Shown piece by piece: positions 53,611 through 62,047 of a stretch of 64,000 nucleotides of DNA. This DNA comes from Perlabentimonas sp034003245 (GTDB taxonomy: Bacteria; Bacteroidota; Bacteroidia; Bacteroidales; Tenuifilaceae), in contig JAVEYY010000008.1 of assembly GCA_034003245.1 (NCBI GenBank), positions 61,063 to 125,062 of the forward strand. The letters run 5' to 3'. The position numbers and the translations under genes were made by a program. The notes under the pieces are model-generated. The model was not told where the DNA came from and searched no databases. It saw only the letters and a program-made list of their open reading frames with translations. The stretch's first letter is position 1. The number at the start of each line of letters is the position of its first letter.

Positions 53611-53637
53611 CGAAATAGTTTTAGAATTACTTAAATG

Positions 53638-53645
53638 CAAAGATA
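53638..53645 (-). promoter_or_regulatory. -7 promoter element of the barrel gene at 53610
   Basis: TATCTTTG on the minus strand matches TAnnTTTG and gives a leader of about 22 nt to the ATG at 53610. Confidence 0.55.
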
Positions 53646-53666
53646 TCCATATTTGCATTGATAAGC

Positions 53667-53697
53667 TTTATAATCCGTGCCTAAGTATTTACCTTTG
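53667..53697 (+). promoter_or_regulatory. Promoter of the aminotransferase gene; decides its start
   Basis: TTTA (53667-53670), 19 nt and TACCTTTG (53690-53697). Transcription would start near 53702, after the GTG at 53677, so the ATG at 53719 is the probable start. Confidence 0.65.
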
Positions 53698-53718
53698 GAT
53701 ATTTTAATCTATCGAGGA

Positions 53719-54861
53719 ATGGACAAGCACAGACCAAAGCCACAGGGCTCATACATAAGCTACTTTAGCAATTTGGTAAAGCAAAACGGAGGTATAAACC
53801 TCGCACAGGGCATACCCGGCTTTCAACCACCGGTTGAACTTCGTAACGCAGTTGAGGAGTTGGCTCACAGCAATATCCATCAGTACGCACCTGGGCTAGG
53901 CAATTTTAGGCTGTTAAACAAAATCCACAGCCATTACTCTAAAAGCTATAAGGTTGATATTGAAAACTTTTTGGTTGTGCAGGGTGCCACCGAGGCCATA
54001 TCACTTATTTACACCTACCTAAACAGAAAATTGGGCGGTGATTTTAGTGTACTAGGCTTTGATCCAGCCTACGAAAGCTACAGCCAGCTGCCACAAATAT
54101 TTGGTCAGCCATTTGTTAGCTATCCGCTAAACGATGAGTTTTCAATCAATTTTGATGGGTTAAAAAAGGCAATCTCTGAGAATAACGTTAAAATCATTTT
54201 TCTCTCCTCGCCGGGCAACCCATTTGGTAAAACCTGGAGTAAGGATGAGGTTAACCATCTTGTAAAACTTTCAGAGGAGCTCAACTATTATCTGATTTTT
54301 GATGCGGTTTATAGGGATTTGTATTTTGATAACGAGCCATACCTTCCGCTAGAACATAATTCGCCCAACGTATTCTACGTGAACAGCTTCTCAAAAAAGC
54401 TTTGCATAACAGGCTGGCGAATTGGATACCTTTACGCGCATGAGCAGCATCGTATGGCAATACGCTCAATTCATGATTATATTGGCCTTTGCGCACCATC
54501 GATACTACAAGAAGCTCTGGCAACCTATCTAGAGGAGAACAAGTTTGGAGAAGCCTTTGTTGAGAATTTTAGGAACAATGTACAATCCAACTTCAACTAC
54601 CTTGGGCCACTACTGACTAATCATGGCTTTACCATTCCACCAACCAATGGCGGATGCTTTATTTGGGCCAAACTACCTAAAGGCATTAACGACGGGTTCG
54701 TTTTTGCCAGCGAGCTTTACAGCAAGGCGGGTGTGGCAACCATACCGGGCGAGCATTTTAGCAAGAGCTACGCCAACTGGCTGCGCATAAACATTGCCCG
54801 ACCAGCAGAGGAGATTGAGAAAGCCGCGGGATTGATTGAGAAGTTTCTTGTAGAAATTTAA
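53719..54861 (+). CDS. PLP-dependent class I/II aminotransferase (methionine/aspartate-type)
   Basis: The 380-residue enzyme has the fold type I aminotransferase motifs: INLAQGIPGFQPPVELR, HQYAPGLGNFRLLNKI, VVQGATEAISLIYTYLN, FLSSPGNPFGKTWSKDEV, DAVYRDLYFD, and the PLP lysine region VNSFSKKLCITGWRIGY. The C-terminus has LRINIARPAEEI. The closest named group is the methionine aminotransferase / kynurenine transaminase III-like branch, but the donor substrate is uncertain. The ATG at 53719 is chosen because the promoter lies downstream of the alternative GTG. The glycosyltransferase gene begins 3 bp after the stop. Confidence 0.9.
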   Translation: MDKHRPKPQGSYISYFSNLVKQNGGINLAQGIPGFQPPVELRNAVEELAHSNIHQYAPGLGNFRLLNKIHSHYSKSYKVDIENFLVVQGATEAISLIYTYLNRKLGGDFSVLGFDPAYESYSQLPQIFGQPFVSYPLNDEFSINFDGLKKAISENNVKIIFLSSPGNPFGKTWSKDEVNHLVKLSEELNYYLIFDAVYRDLYFDNEPYLPLEHNSPNVFYVNSFSKKLCITGWRIGYLYAHEQHRMAIRSIHDYIGLCAPSILQEALATYLEENKFGEAFVENFRNNVQSNFNYLGPLLTNHGFTIPPTNGGCFIWAKLPKGINDGFVFASELYSKAGVATIPGEHFSKSYANWLRINIARPAEEIEKAAGLIEKFLVEI

Positions 54862-54864
54862 ATT

Positions 54865-55977
54865 ATGCAAACTGCCTTTTACATATTAATACTTCTGGCA
54901 TCTGCCTACTTTGTTGTATTTGCACTATTTGCAATAGGGTTACTTTATTGCTGTAAACCTAATTCCATAGAGAAACAAACAGTTCCCTTGTCTATTGTTG
55001 TGGCTGTCCGTAACGAGGAGGACAATATTGATAGGTTACTTATGTCGATTTTAAAACAGGATTATCCAACGGAGGACTTCGAAATAATACTGGTTAACGA
55101 CCACTCAACCGATAATACTTGGCCTTTGGCCAAAAAGTGGGCAGAGCAACACACTAACATAAAGCTAGCAGAGCTGCCTATCAATACCGAAGGGAAAAAA
55201 AACGCTGTTACCTTGGGTATTTCACTAGCAAAAAACGATACCGTAGTTCTTACCGATGCCGACTGCGCTCACCACAGCAACTGGATAAATACCATATCAT
55301 TAACCCACCAAGCTCAAAAAGCAGATATGTTAATTGGACCGGTAATGATATCGCCAACAAATACATTTTTCGAAAAAATTCAGGCGCTTGAACACGCAAG
55401 CTTAACGGCAAGTAGCATTGGAGCCTGTGGTATTGGGGTTCCGTTTATGGCCAGCGCGGCAAATTTATCGTTCAATAAAACTACGCTTGGTTTTGAGCAA
55501 CAGATGCTTAATCCAAAATATGCATCAGGCGACGATGTTTTTTTGCTGCATAGCGCCAAGCAAAAGAATGGTATTAAAATATCGCCCCTTCAGGGCGAGA
55601 GTGCTTTAGTTTCCACCCAACCCGCTAAATCGATTGGCGCGTTTTTGTTTCAGCGTGCCCGTTGGGCCTCAAAATCAACTGGCTACACTGACTTCACAAC
55701 TATTACCGTTGGATTTACGGTGCTGCTATTCAACCTTATGCTTGTTGTGCTAATGGTACATTCGTTTTGGAGTATTGCACATTTAAAAATGCTTGGGTTG
55801 GGTTACGCTGTAAAATCTGTAGCAGATATGTTGTTACTTTTCCCATTCCTACTAAAAAACAAAAAGCTATCGCTACTATATGTTTTTATACCTTTGCAAC
55901 TTGTTTACCCAATATACATTGTGGTTGCATTTGGCATGGCAATGCTGACTAAGATTAGATGGAAAAGAAGAGAATGA
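54865..55977 (+). CDS. Membrane-associated family 2 glycosyltransferase
   Basis: The 370-residue protein begins with a membrane helix (ILILLASAYFVVFALFAIGLLY). The GT-A domain follows: LSIVVAVRNEEDNIDRLLMSI, VNDHSTDNTW, GKKNAVTLGISLA, the metal DxD-like VVLTDADCAHHSNWI, and SGDDVFLL with FQRARWASKSTGY (the QxxRW-like motif). Three C-terminal hydrophobic segments suggest it acts at the inner-membrane surface like other polytopic GT2 enzymes. The acceptor is unknown. It is co-transcribed with the aminotransferase gene 3 bp upstream and followed after 47 bp by an OppC-like permease gene. Confidence 0.9.
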   Translation: MQTAFYILILLASAYFVVFALFAIGLLYCCKPNSIEKQTVPLSIVVAVRNEEDNIDRLLMSILKQDYPTEDFEIILVNDHSTDNTWPLAKKWAEQHTNIKLAELPINTEGKKNAVTLGISLAKNDTVVLTDADCAHHSNWINTISLTHQAQKADMLIGPVMISPTNTFFEKIQALEHASLTASSIGACGIGVPFMASAANLSFNKTTLGFEQQMLNPKYASGDDVFLLHSAKQKNGIKISPLQGESALVSTQPAKSIGAFLFQRARWASKSTGYTDFTTITVGFTVLLFNLMLVVLMVHSFWSIAHLKMLGLGYAVKSVADMLLLFPFLLKNKKLSLLYVFIPLQLVYPIYIVVAFGMAMLTKIRWKRRE

Positions 55978-55999
55978 TAAATATCGAACACTGAACCGG

Positions 56000-56014
56000 C
56001 CTGCGGCAAGCAGG
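56000..56014. repeat. Short GC-rich hairpin between glycosyltransferase and permease genes
   Basis: CCTGC-GGCAA-GCAGG, a 5-bp stem in the 47-bp gap. It resembles GC-rich repeat fragments scattered in other Bacteroidota genomes; a role is not evident. Confidence 0.4.
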
Positions 56015-56024
56015 TATTTGAATT

Positions 56025-57242
56025 ATGAACAGAAACTACAGGGAGGGGTCGCCGTGGCAAGTGGCATTTCGAAAGTTTTTTCGGAATAGGCTCTCGTTAA
56101 TCTCATCGGTATTTGTTGGGCTGGTAGCCCTTTTGGCCATTCTGGGGTACTTAATTGCCCCCGATTCAACACCTTGGGCAAATAATCAGCACCTGGAGAT
56201 TGCCACCAAAAACCCGGGTTTTAAAACCAACTTTTTCCTTATTCCCAGAAGTGCTGATATTGCAAAGAAAGAACTACTAGGGAAACTTGCTGGTGGGGAA
56301 CAAAGCCGATTCCGAGAGGTTCCTATGATCGACTACCGAATTGAGGATTGGAAAATAATTATAACCGAATATACCGAACCAGAGGACAGCATCACCATCG
56401 AAAGCATTTATACCGTAACTGAGGTATTATTCCCAAATCGGCCAATTGAAGATATAATTCTAAATGAAACCACCCTTACCCTTATGGGTAAGGATGGAAA
56501 TATTGAGTTATCTAAAGACGATATTGAATCGGCAATTGAAAAGATCCACGTAAAAACACGTCGCTTTTGGCTGGGCACCGATAGGTTTGGTCGCGATATG
56601 TTGAGCCGGCTGATAATTGGAGCCAGGATTTCGCTGGCTGTGGGATTTATAGCTGTGGCCATTTCACTGCTTATTGGCATTGTGCTTGGGGCTACTGCGG
56701 GTTACATTCGCGGATGGTACGACGATTTGGTGATGTGGTTAATATACGTGGTGTGGTCAATCCCCACACTGCTTATGGTAATTGCGCTTACAATGGTTTT
56801 GGGCAAAGGTTTTTGGCAAATTTTTGTTGCCGTTGGGCTCACCATGTGGGTTGAAGTGGCCCGTGTGGTACGCGGACAGGTTATGAGTTTAAGGGAGAAA
56901 GAGTTTGTTGAGGCTGCCAAAGTGCTGGGTTTTGGCACATGGCGAATTGTCTTCAGGCATATTCTGCCCAATGTTATGGGTCCAGTTGCAATTATCTCAG
57001 CAGGAAATTTTGCTACTGCCATCTTGCTTGAGGCTGGACTTAGTTTCTTAGGCATAGGTGTTCAACCACCCATTCCATCATGGGGTACAATGATAAAGGA
57101 TCATTACGGCTATCTAATAATGGATAAAGCGTTTCTGGCTATCCTTCCAGGTATTACCATAATGCTGCTGGTACTAGCTTTTACGCTTATTGGCAACGGA
57201 CTGCGCGATGCGCTGGACACGAAGGGAATGGATAAAACTTAA
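56025..57242 (+). CDS. OppC/DppC-like ABC permease with inserted domain
   Basis: The C-terminal two-thirds are a peptide/nickel-type ABC permease (BPD transport family). The preceding loop motif is RFWLGTDRFGRDMLSRLIIGARISLAVG; helices follow, and the coupling-helix EAA motif is LREKEFVEAAKVLGFGTWRIVFRHILPNVMGPV, then EAGLSFLGIGVQPPIPSWGTMI. Unlike usual OppC (about 300 residues), it is 405 residues. Between the first helix (near 26-45) and the LGTDRFGRD motif lies about 130 residues of beta-rich, charged sequence, which I do not recognise. No OppB, OppD/F or binding-protein gene is adjacent, so its partners must lie elsewhere. Confidence 0.86.
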   Translation: MNRNYREGSPWQVAFRKFFRNRLSLISSVFVGLVALLAILGYLIAPDSTPWANNQHLEIATKNPGFKTNFFLIPRSADIAKKELLGKLAGGEQSRFREVPMIDYRIEDWKIIITEYTEPEDSITIESIYTVTEVLFPNRPIEDIILNETTLTLMGKDGNIELSKDDIESAIEKIHVKTRRFWLGTDRFGRDMLSRLIIGARISLAVGFIAVAISLLIGIVLGATAGYIRGWYDDLVMWLIYVVWSIPTLLMVIALTMVLGKGFWQIFVAVGLTMWVEVARVVRGQVMSLREKEFVEAAKVLGFGTWRIVFRHILPNVMGPVAIISAGNFATAILLEAGLSFLGIGVQPPIPSWGTMIKDHYGYLIMDKAFLAILPGITIMLLVLAFTLIGNGLRDALDTKGMDKT

Positions 57243-57316
57243 TTCCTCAACGAGAAATCTGTTGTCTTTACCTAAGTTGATAAAAAGAAGTAAGTTCGAT
57301 GAATCAGTTAAGCTTA

Positions 57317-57967
57317 CTACTCCTTGCTACCGTACGCCAAATCGCCCGCATCGCCCAAGCCGGGTACTATGTATGATTTTACTGTTAACTCATCGTCAAC
57401 CGCGCCTAACCATAACGTCACATTCTTATTCATCAGGTTCTTGCGGGTGTAGTCTACTCCCTCCTTCGATGCAATAATTGAAACAATATGGGTATGCTTT
57501 GGTGTTCCCCTTTCGAGCAGGGCTTTGTATGCCAACACCATGGATGCTCCAGTAGCAAGCATTGGATCCACAAGGATAAGCACTTTGCCATCCATTGCTG
57601 GGCACGACAAATGCTCGAACTGGATGTTAAATGTACCATCTTTGCTGTACTTTCGGTAGGCTGATATAAAGGCGTTCTCAGCGCCATCAAAGTAATTCAG
57701 AACACCATTGTGCATGGGTAAACCAGCACGCAGAATTGAACCAACCACCACCGTATCGCTAGGGATAGACATTTCAGCAATACCAAGCGGAGTTTGAGCC
57801 TGAATTGGCCTATACTCCAGATGCTTGCTGATTTCGTATGCAAAAATTTCGCTTATACGCTCCAGGTTTTGCCTAAAACGCATGCTGTCGGTTTGCACCG
57901 AGGTGCTTCGAATCTCATAAATGAAGCGGTTGAGAATTGAGTTGGTATCGCCCAGTAGCCTAACCAT
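57317..57967 (-). CDS. upp: Uracil phosphoribosyltransferase
   Basis: Upp makes UMP from uracil and PRPP in pyrimidine salvage. The 216-residue protein has IRSTSVQTDSMRFRQNLERISEIFAYEIS, GSILRAGLPMHNGVLNYF, the PRPP-binding VDPMLATGASMVLA and the uracil-binding C-terminal YIVPGLGDAGDLAYGSKE. The ATG at 57967 is the conserved start. It follows radC on the same strand with a 102-bp spacer that shows no exact -7 box. Confidence 0.95.
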   Translation of the reverse strand: MVRLLGDTNSILNRFIYEIRSTSVQTDSMRFRQNLERISEIFAYEISKHLEYRPIQAQTPLGIAEMSIPSDTVVVGSILRAGLPMHNGVLNYFDGAENAFISAYRKYSKDGTFNIQFEHLSCPAMDGKVLILVDPMLATGASMVLAYKALLERGTPKHTHIVSIIASKEGVDYTRKNLMNKNVTLWLGAVDDELTVKSYIVPGLGDAGDLAYGSKE

Positions 57968-58069
57968 AGGATAAATATAATAGGTTGAACACTTTATAAA
58001 CGCTGCGCAAATTACGTATTTTGAACCAAATACCAGTAGATTTGCCCAATAATTTACTCACTTGTTGCT

Positions 58070-58768
58070 CTACAACACGGAATTGTCGGCCATGGAGTAG
58101 CATTTTTGGTCTGTAACAATAACATGATCAAGCAAACTTATATCAAGCGTTGTTGCTGCTTGCTTAAGTTTTTGAGTGATCTTCAGGTCATCGTCGCTCG
58201 GGTTGTGATTTCCCGATGGGTGATTATGGCACAGAATAATCCCAATAGCCTGATGATCCAATGCGGTTCGCATAATCTTTCGCACATCAACAATTGTTGC
58301 CGTAAACCCACCCTCGCTAATCCTCACCCGCTCAATTACCTTATTAGCCCGGTTGAGCAACAGCACCCAAAACTCCTCGTGAGGCAAATCGGCCAATAGA
58401 GGCTGAAAGATCTCGATGACATCGGCACTAGAAGAAATCTGCTTTCGGTTAATCGCTTCGGATATCTTTCGCCTGCGTCCTAACTCCAACGCAGCCATAA
58501 TGGTAACCCCCTTTGCATCTCCAATACCCTTAATCTTTTTGAAATCGTTCAAGGTAAACTTACCCAGCTCATTTAGGTTATTGTTTGCGCTACTGAGGAT
58601 CCGCTGTGCTATGGCTACTGCGGTTTCGTTCCTTGTGCCCGAACCAATTAGTATTGCCATTAGCTCAGCATCGCTTAGGGCAGCAACTCCCTTGCCTATC
58701 ATTTTCTCCCGGGGTCGATCGTCTTCGGCCCATTCCTTAATGGTGAGGGGCTTACTGGCTTCTTCCAT
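58070..58768 (-). CDS. radC: DNA repair RadC / JAB-domain protein
   Basis: The 232-residue product, from the ATG at 58768, begins MEEASKPLTIKEWAEDDRPREKMI. A helix-hairpin-helix region follows (LSDAELMAILIGSGT; FTLNDFKKIKGIGDAKGV), then the JAB/MPN+ metalloprotease-like domain. Its metal site is in LCHNHPSGNHNPSDDD (His-x-His-Pro-Ser with Asp), preceded by a conserved Glu strand. RadC's role in repair is disputed; the JAB site suggests a peptidase. An upstream frame to 58876 has no fitting start and would add an unrelated hydrophobic tail. Confidence 0.92.
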   Translation of the reverse strand: MEEASKPLTIKEWAEDDRPREKMIGKGVAALSDAELMAILIGSGTRNETAVAIAQRILSSANNNLNELGKFTLNDFKKIKGIGDAKGVTIMAALELGRRRKISEAINRKQISSSADVIEIFQPLLADLPHEEFWVLLLNRANKVIERVRISEGGFTATIVDVRKIMRTALDHQAIGIILCHNHPSGNHNPSDDDLKITQKLKQAATTLDISLLDHVIVTDQKCYSMADNSVL

Positions 58769-58860
58769 TTGAGTGGTTGTTTTCCAGAGCAAGTTATGAA
58801 AATAAAAGCAACCGAATAGCTGCAATTTCGTCATTATTTTGCACGTCAACCAGTAGGCAT

Positions 58861-58886
58861 AAAAAAAGCTCGCCATAAGCGAGCTT
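58861..58886 (-). terminator. Rho-independent terminator of rpsT
   Basis: On the minus strand AAGCTCGC pairs with GCGAGCTT around TTATG, followed by a T run; it begins 25 nt past the rpsT stop. Confidence 0.9.
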
Positions 58887-58910
58887 AAACCCTAAATCTA
58901 CCTTATAAAA

Positions 58911-59165
58911 CTATTGTAATGCGTTAACGTGAAGCGAAAGTGAACTCTTCAGGTTAGCAGCCTTATTCTTGTGGATAATATTCCTCTTGGCCAACTTATC
59001 AAGCATAGAGGAAACTTTGGGTAGCATATCCTGCGCCTCAGCCTTATCAGTTGTTCCCCTTAACGCTTTAACAGCATTACGGGTTGTACGAGCATAATAC
59101 TTATTATGAACCCTTTTAGTTTCGGCCCGACGAATTCTTTTAATTGCTGACTTATGATTTGCCAT
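58911..59165 (-). CDS. rpsT: 30S ribosomal protein S20
   Basis: S20 binds 16S rRNA early in assembly of the small subunit. The 84-residue product is helical and highly basic: MANHKSAIKRIRRAETKRVHNKYY, TRNAVKALRG, and LAKRNIIHKNKAANLKSSLSLHVNAL. Length and start are normal. The ATG lies 20 bp after the encoded CCA of tRNA-Glu on the same strand. No promoter fits between them, so rpsT is probably transcribed from the tRNA promoter at 59303-59333 and freed by tRNA processing. Confidence 0.96.
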   Translation of the reverse strand: MANHKSAIKRIRRAETKRVHNKYYARTTRNAVKALRGTTDKAEAQDMLPKVSSMLDKLAKRNIIHKNKAANLKSSLSLHVNALQ

Positions 59166-59185
59166 GATACTTGTTATTAATAAAG

Positions 59186-59260
59186 TGGTAGCCCGTAGGG
59201 GAATCGAACCCCTGTTACCAGGATGAAAACCTGGCGTCCTAACCCCTAGACGAACGGGCC
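59186..59260 (-). tRNA. tRNA-Glu (anticodon TTC) with encoded CCA
   Basis: The minus strand folds as a full cloverleaf. The acceptor GGCCCGT pairs with ACGGGCT, closing with a G-U at the first position, and the discriminator is A. The D-arm is GTCTAGGGGTTAGGAC and the anticodon stem CCAGG/CCTGG with loop TTTTCAT, giving anticodon TTC. The T-arm is GGGGT-TCGATTC-CCCTA-like. CCA follows the discriminator in the DNA (59188-59186). Confidence 0.95.
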
Positions 59261-59302
59261 ATTATTTCAATTATCGATTGCCTTACCATCGTAAAGCGGG
59301 TG

Positions 59303-59333
59303 CAAAGGTAATTGAAAAAAATTTCCTTGCAAA
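59303..59333 (-). promoter_or_regulatory. Perfect-consensus promoter of tRNA-Glu and rpsT
   Basis: TTTG (59333-59330), exactly 19 nt and TACCTTTG (59310-59303) on the minus strand. Transcription would start near 59298, about 38 nt before the mature tRNA 5' end. Confidence 0.85.
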
Positions 59334-59357
59334 AAAAATTTAATTTTTTTCGCAAAA

Positions 59358-59843
59358 TTATTTAAAGGTGTACCTTATTGACAAGCCCGTATTGAACCAC
59401 ACCCCTACATCGGTAACCAAATTAAGGATTGGAAGTATATCGAGGCTCACTGAGATTGGGGCTTCGGCAAATACGTACTCGAGGCCAACAATACCATCAA
59501 CCCCAAGGTACACTTCCCCTCCCATGCCTCCGGCAAAGGGGCTATTCTTGTCGGATTTGGCAGTGGCAAAGTGTGCTCCCCCGCCGTAGAACCATACTAA
59601 TCCGGGTAAATCGGGAACGGGATTATGCAGCTGGTACAAACCGGTTACGCCAATCCCTCCCCAACCGAAGGAGAGAATCCCCTCAGCAGCGGAATTGCCC
59701 GAAAGGAACTGCTTAACGGTTACTCCCGATGGATAGCCGCCGCGCAAACCAACTGCAGTATGATATTTATGCTGCGCAAAAGATGAAAAAGCATGTGTAA
59801 TCAAGAACAGAATTACAAAAAAAGAAAACAGTTTCTTACTCAT
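59358..59843 (-). CDS. Small outer-membrane beta-barrel protein
   Basis: The 161-residue protein starts with a signal peptide (LFSFFVILFLITHAFSSFAQ). The mature part is a glycine-rich eight-strand-like pattern: YHTAVGLRGGYPSGVTVKQFL, GILSFGWGGIGVTGLYQLH, WFYGGGAHFAT, GGEVYLGVDGIVGLEYVF, and ends in Lys after SIRYTFK. It resembles the small OmpX/porin-like barrels common in Bacteroidota; no specific function can be assigned. The ATG at 59843 is the only fitting start. It lies upstream of tRNA-Glu on the same strand, with 97 bp between. Confidence 0.78.
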   Translation of the reverse strand: MSKKLFSFFVILFLITHAFSSFAQHKYHTAVGLRGGYPSGVTVKQFLSGNSAAEGILSFGWGGIGVTGLYQLHNPVPDLPGLVWFYGGGAHFATAKSDKNSPFAGGMGGEVYLGVDGIVGLEYVFAEAPISVSLDILPILNLVTDVGVWFNTGLSIRYTFK

Positions 59844-59891
59844 AACTAAAGAATTAATTAAATAGCTTTCAATATTAAAATACCTGATATT

Positions 59892-60488
59892 CTAATCAAA
59901 ATCCAAATCCTCGTTGAGGGTATCAGGTTTAACCACTCTTAGATAATACTTTGATGGTGATACATCCGATTCAACATCATTGGGGAGAACAGGTCTAAAT
60001 CCCAACTTTTTTAACGAGGCCATCGCCGCTTTATTGTCGAAACCGGCCTCGACAAGAAACTTTCTAATTAGACCCGACTCACTGGCCCAGCCAATTACAC
60101 CCTGCATAACTTCGTAGGCGTATCCTCTGCGCCGATAAGGCTCCTTGATGCTAAAGAATACCTCAACCTCGCCATCGGCATTGGGCTTGGCGTTGAACGA
60201 AAATTGCCCCACAATGGATTTTGATTCCCGGTGGATCATCACCCAAAGGGTGTAAAACAGGTAATGGTTCGGATTCTTATCCAAAGCATCCCGGTTTTGC
60301 TCAAGCATCTCGGTTAACTCCTCGCAATAGGCTGGAGGTAACTCGATCCCCGATGCACAACAGCCCGACTTTTTTTCGAACTCGGCTCTCGAAATGATTA
60401 TTAGCTCTAACTCCTCGAGGCACAGGGGCACAATGTCGATCCTGGAAGTTGAAATCTTCATGGTTGTTGGTTTTGTTTTGTTAAACAT
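59892..60488 (-). CDS. GNAT-family N-acetyltransferase
   Basis: The protein has up to 198 residues with a GNAT acetyl-CoA fold: SRIDIVPLCLEELELI, SIVGQFSFNAKP, and the pyrophosphate-binding loop EPYRRRGYAYEVMQGVIGWA, with NKAAMASLKKLGFRPV near the C-terminus. This is the RimJ/L-like small-molecule or protein acetyltransferase group; the substrate is unknown. The ATG at 60488 overlaps the Mpl stop (ATGTTTAA), implying coupling. An ATG at 60461 would also give a complete GNAT fold, so the first nine residues are uncertain. Confidence 0.85.
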   Translation of the reverse strand: MFNKTKPTTMKISTSRIDIVPLCLEELELIIISRAEFEKKSGCCASGIELPPAYCEELTEMLEQNRDALDKNPNHYLFYTLWVMIHRESKSIVGQFSFNAKPNADGEVEVFFSIKEPYRRRGYAYEVMQGVIGWASESGLIRKFLVEAGFDNKAAMASLKKLGFRPVLPNDVESDVSPSKYYLRVVKPDTLNEDLDFD

Positions 60489-61872
60489 CCAGATATCGTC
60501 GTGGGAATTGATCGTCGTCTGTTATTTCCTCTGCTAACGCACTTGTATCGAGCCCCGAAAAGTTGCCCGACGACATAAGCAGCAGATTTGTGTTATCCCA
60601 AAACTGGGATTTCAGAAACTTTGATAATTCCAGAGAATCGGTAAAAACCAAAAGATTTTTGCTATTAAAACAAGACTGAATAACCTGAGGGGTTAGAGGA
60701 GGTAGTTTTTTGTGCTCTAGGGTTTTAGGGTTAAAGAAAACAATTGGCTGATCGGCTCGGTTGAGAGATCCGCTATACTGATCGAGAAATGATGGGTTTA
60801 AGCTGCTAAAGGTGTGTAACTCGAGGCATGCCACTAGCTTGCGGAATGGATATGCATTGCGAACTGCATTAACAGTTGCAACAACCTTTGAGGGAGCATG
60901 CGCAAAGTCTAAAAACACATCGGTGGTTTCGGCGCTCTTTACTAGCTGTAGCCTTTTGGCTGCGCCATTAAAGGTTGACAAAGCCCAGTAAAAATCGGCA
61001 TCTTCTACTCCAAGTATTCTACAAACCTCCTTTGCCGCCGAAATGTTTTCCATATTGTGGTGGCCAAATATCTTTAACTCAACATCACCCGAATCCGTGA
61101 TTAGGCATGTTTTCTCAAGATTTATCCGAGAGGGATGAGCTAGATAGTCAAACCTTGCAACTGATTGGGGTGCATCCTTTACCACTTGGCAAACTACTGT
61201 GTCGGAAGCACAGTAGATAAGATGGCCATTGGGCTCGATGGTTTGAACAAATTGTTCAAACTGTTTGCGATAAATGTCGAAGGTTGGGAAAACATTAACA
61301 TGATCCCAGGCAATACCCGATATTACAGCAATATGGGGTCGGTAAAGATGAAACTTGGGCCGAGGATCGATGGGTGAGGTTAAATACTCATCTCCCTCAA
61401 AAACGGCTATCGTTGATTCTTCGGAGAGCCCGACCATATTTTCGAAGCCCTCGATCTGTGCACCCACCATGTAATCAAACTCCAATCCAACCGACCTAAG
61501 CACATGCATCACCATTGATGTGATGGTAGTTTTACCATGGCTCCCGCCAATCACCACGCGTGTTTTACTCTTTGTTTGCTCATAAAGATACTCGGGATAT
61601 GAGTAAATTGTCACTCCCAATTCCTTCGCTCGTAAAAGTTCGGGGTTATCGGCACGGGCATGCATGCCAAGTACAACCGCATCGAGCTGTTGTGAAATCT
61701 TATCAGGGAACCAACCAATCTCCTCGGGGAGTAGCCCGTGGCTTGCGAGCCTACTGCGCGAGGGCTCAAAAATTTCATCATCGGAACCAGTTATGGAATA
61801 ACCTTTTTGTTTTAAGGCTATGGCCAAATTGTGCATTGCACTCCCTCCTATGGCGATGAAATGGATTCTCAT
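60481..61872 (-). CDS. mpl: Mur ligase-family protein, Mpl-like (UDP-MurNAc tripeptide ligase)
   Basis: Mpl reattaches the recycled tripeptide L-Ala-gamma-D-Glu-meso-DAP to UDP-MurNAc. From the ATG at 61872 the protein has 463 residues: an N-terminal Rossmann domain (MRIHFIAIGGSAMHNLAIALK), the ATP P-loop VVIGGSHGKTTITSMVMHVL, the central EGDEYLTSPIDPRPKF, and the C-terminal DFAHAPSKVVATVNAVR. IGGSAMHNLA, EGDEYLTSPIDPRPKF and DFAHAPSKV are Mpl-type rather than MurC signatures. The ATG is fixed by a TAACTTTG box 16 bp upstream; a longer frame to 61956 is excluded. MurC-like activity is the main alternative. Confidence 0.88.
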   Translation of the reverse strand: MRIHFIAIGGSAMHNLAIALKQKGYSITGSDDEIFEPSRSRLASHGLLPEEIGWFPDKISQQLDAVVLGMHARADNPELLRAKELGVTIYSYPEYLYEQTKSKTRVVIGGSHGKTTITSMVMHVLRSVGLEFDYMVGAQIEGFENMVGLSEESTIAVFEGDEYLTSPIDPRPKFHLYRPHIAVISGIAWDHVNVFPTFDIYRKQFEQFVQTIEPNGHLIYCASDTVVCQVVKDAPQSVARFDYLAHPSRINLEKTCLITDSGDVELKIFGHHNMENISAAKEVCRILGVEDADFYWALSTFNGAAKRLQLVKSAETTDVFLDFAHAPSKVVATVNAVRNAYPFRKLVACLELHTFSSLNPSFLDQYSGSLNRADQPIVFFNPKTLEHKKLPPLTPQVIQSCFNSKNLLVFTDSLELSKFLKSQFWDNTNLLLMSSGNFSGLDTSALAEEITDDDQFPRRYLDV

Positions 61873-61887
61873 GGTTTGCGTTTGCTG

Positions 61888-61895
61888 CAAAGTTA
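61888..61895 (-). promoter_or_regulatory. -7 promoter element of mpl; fixes its start
   Basis: TAACTTTG on the minus strand matches TAnnTTTG, with a T-rich -33 region. The mRNA would begin about 9-12 nt before the ATG at 61872. Confidence 0.6.
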
Positions 61896-61989
61896 GAGAG
61901 AAATTCGTTTGAAAAAGTATTTCATCTAGCAAAAGAAGAGTTTGCGTCGATATCAAAATATGAATGGCTGATTACTAGGTATCCCTAGT

Positions 61990-62023
61990 AAAAAAAGAGA
62001 GGAACTCCGAAAGGAATTCCTCT
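61990..62023 (-). terminator. Terminator of the large barrel gene
   Basis: On the minus strand AGAGGAATTCC pairs with GGAGTTCCTCT (11 bp, one C-A mismatch) around TTTC, followed by CTTTTTTT. Confidence 0.85.
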
Positions 62024-62047
62024 ACAAAGAACTTCAAAATAGTTTCT

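Noticed and set aside
58970..58978. DnaA-box-like TGTGGATAA inside rpsT (also 13349-13357)
   Set aside because: Single copies in coding sequence, with no cluster of boxes or AT-rich unwinding element, so not an origin.
61873..61956. Longer N-terminus for the Mpl-like protein
   Set aside because: It crosses the TAACTTTG promoter element, and the Rossmann start fits the ATG at 61872.
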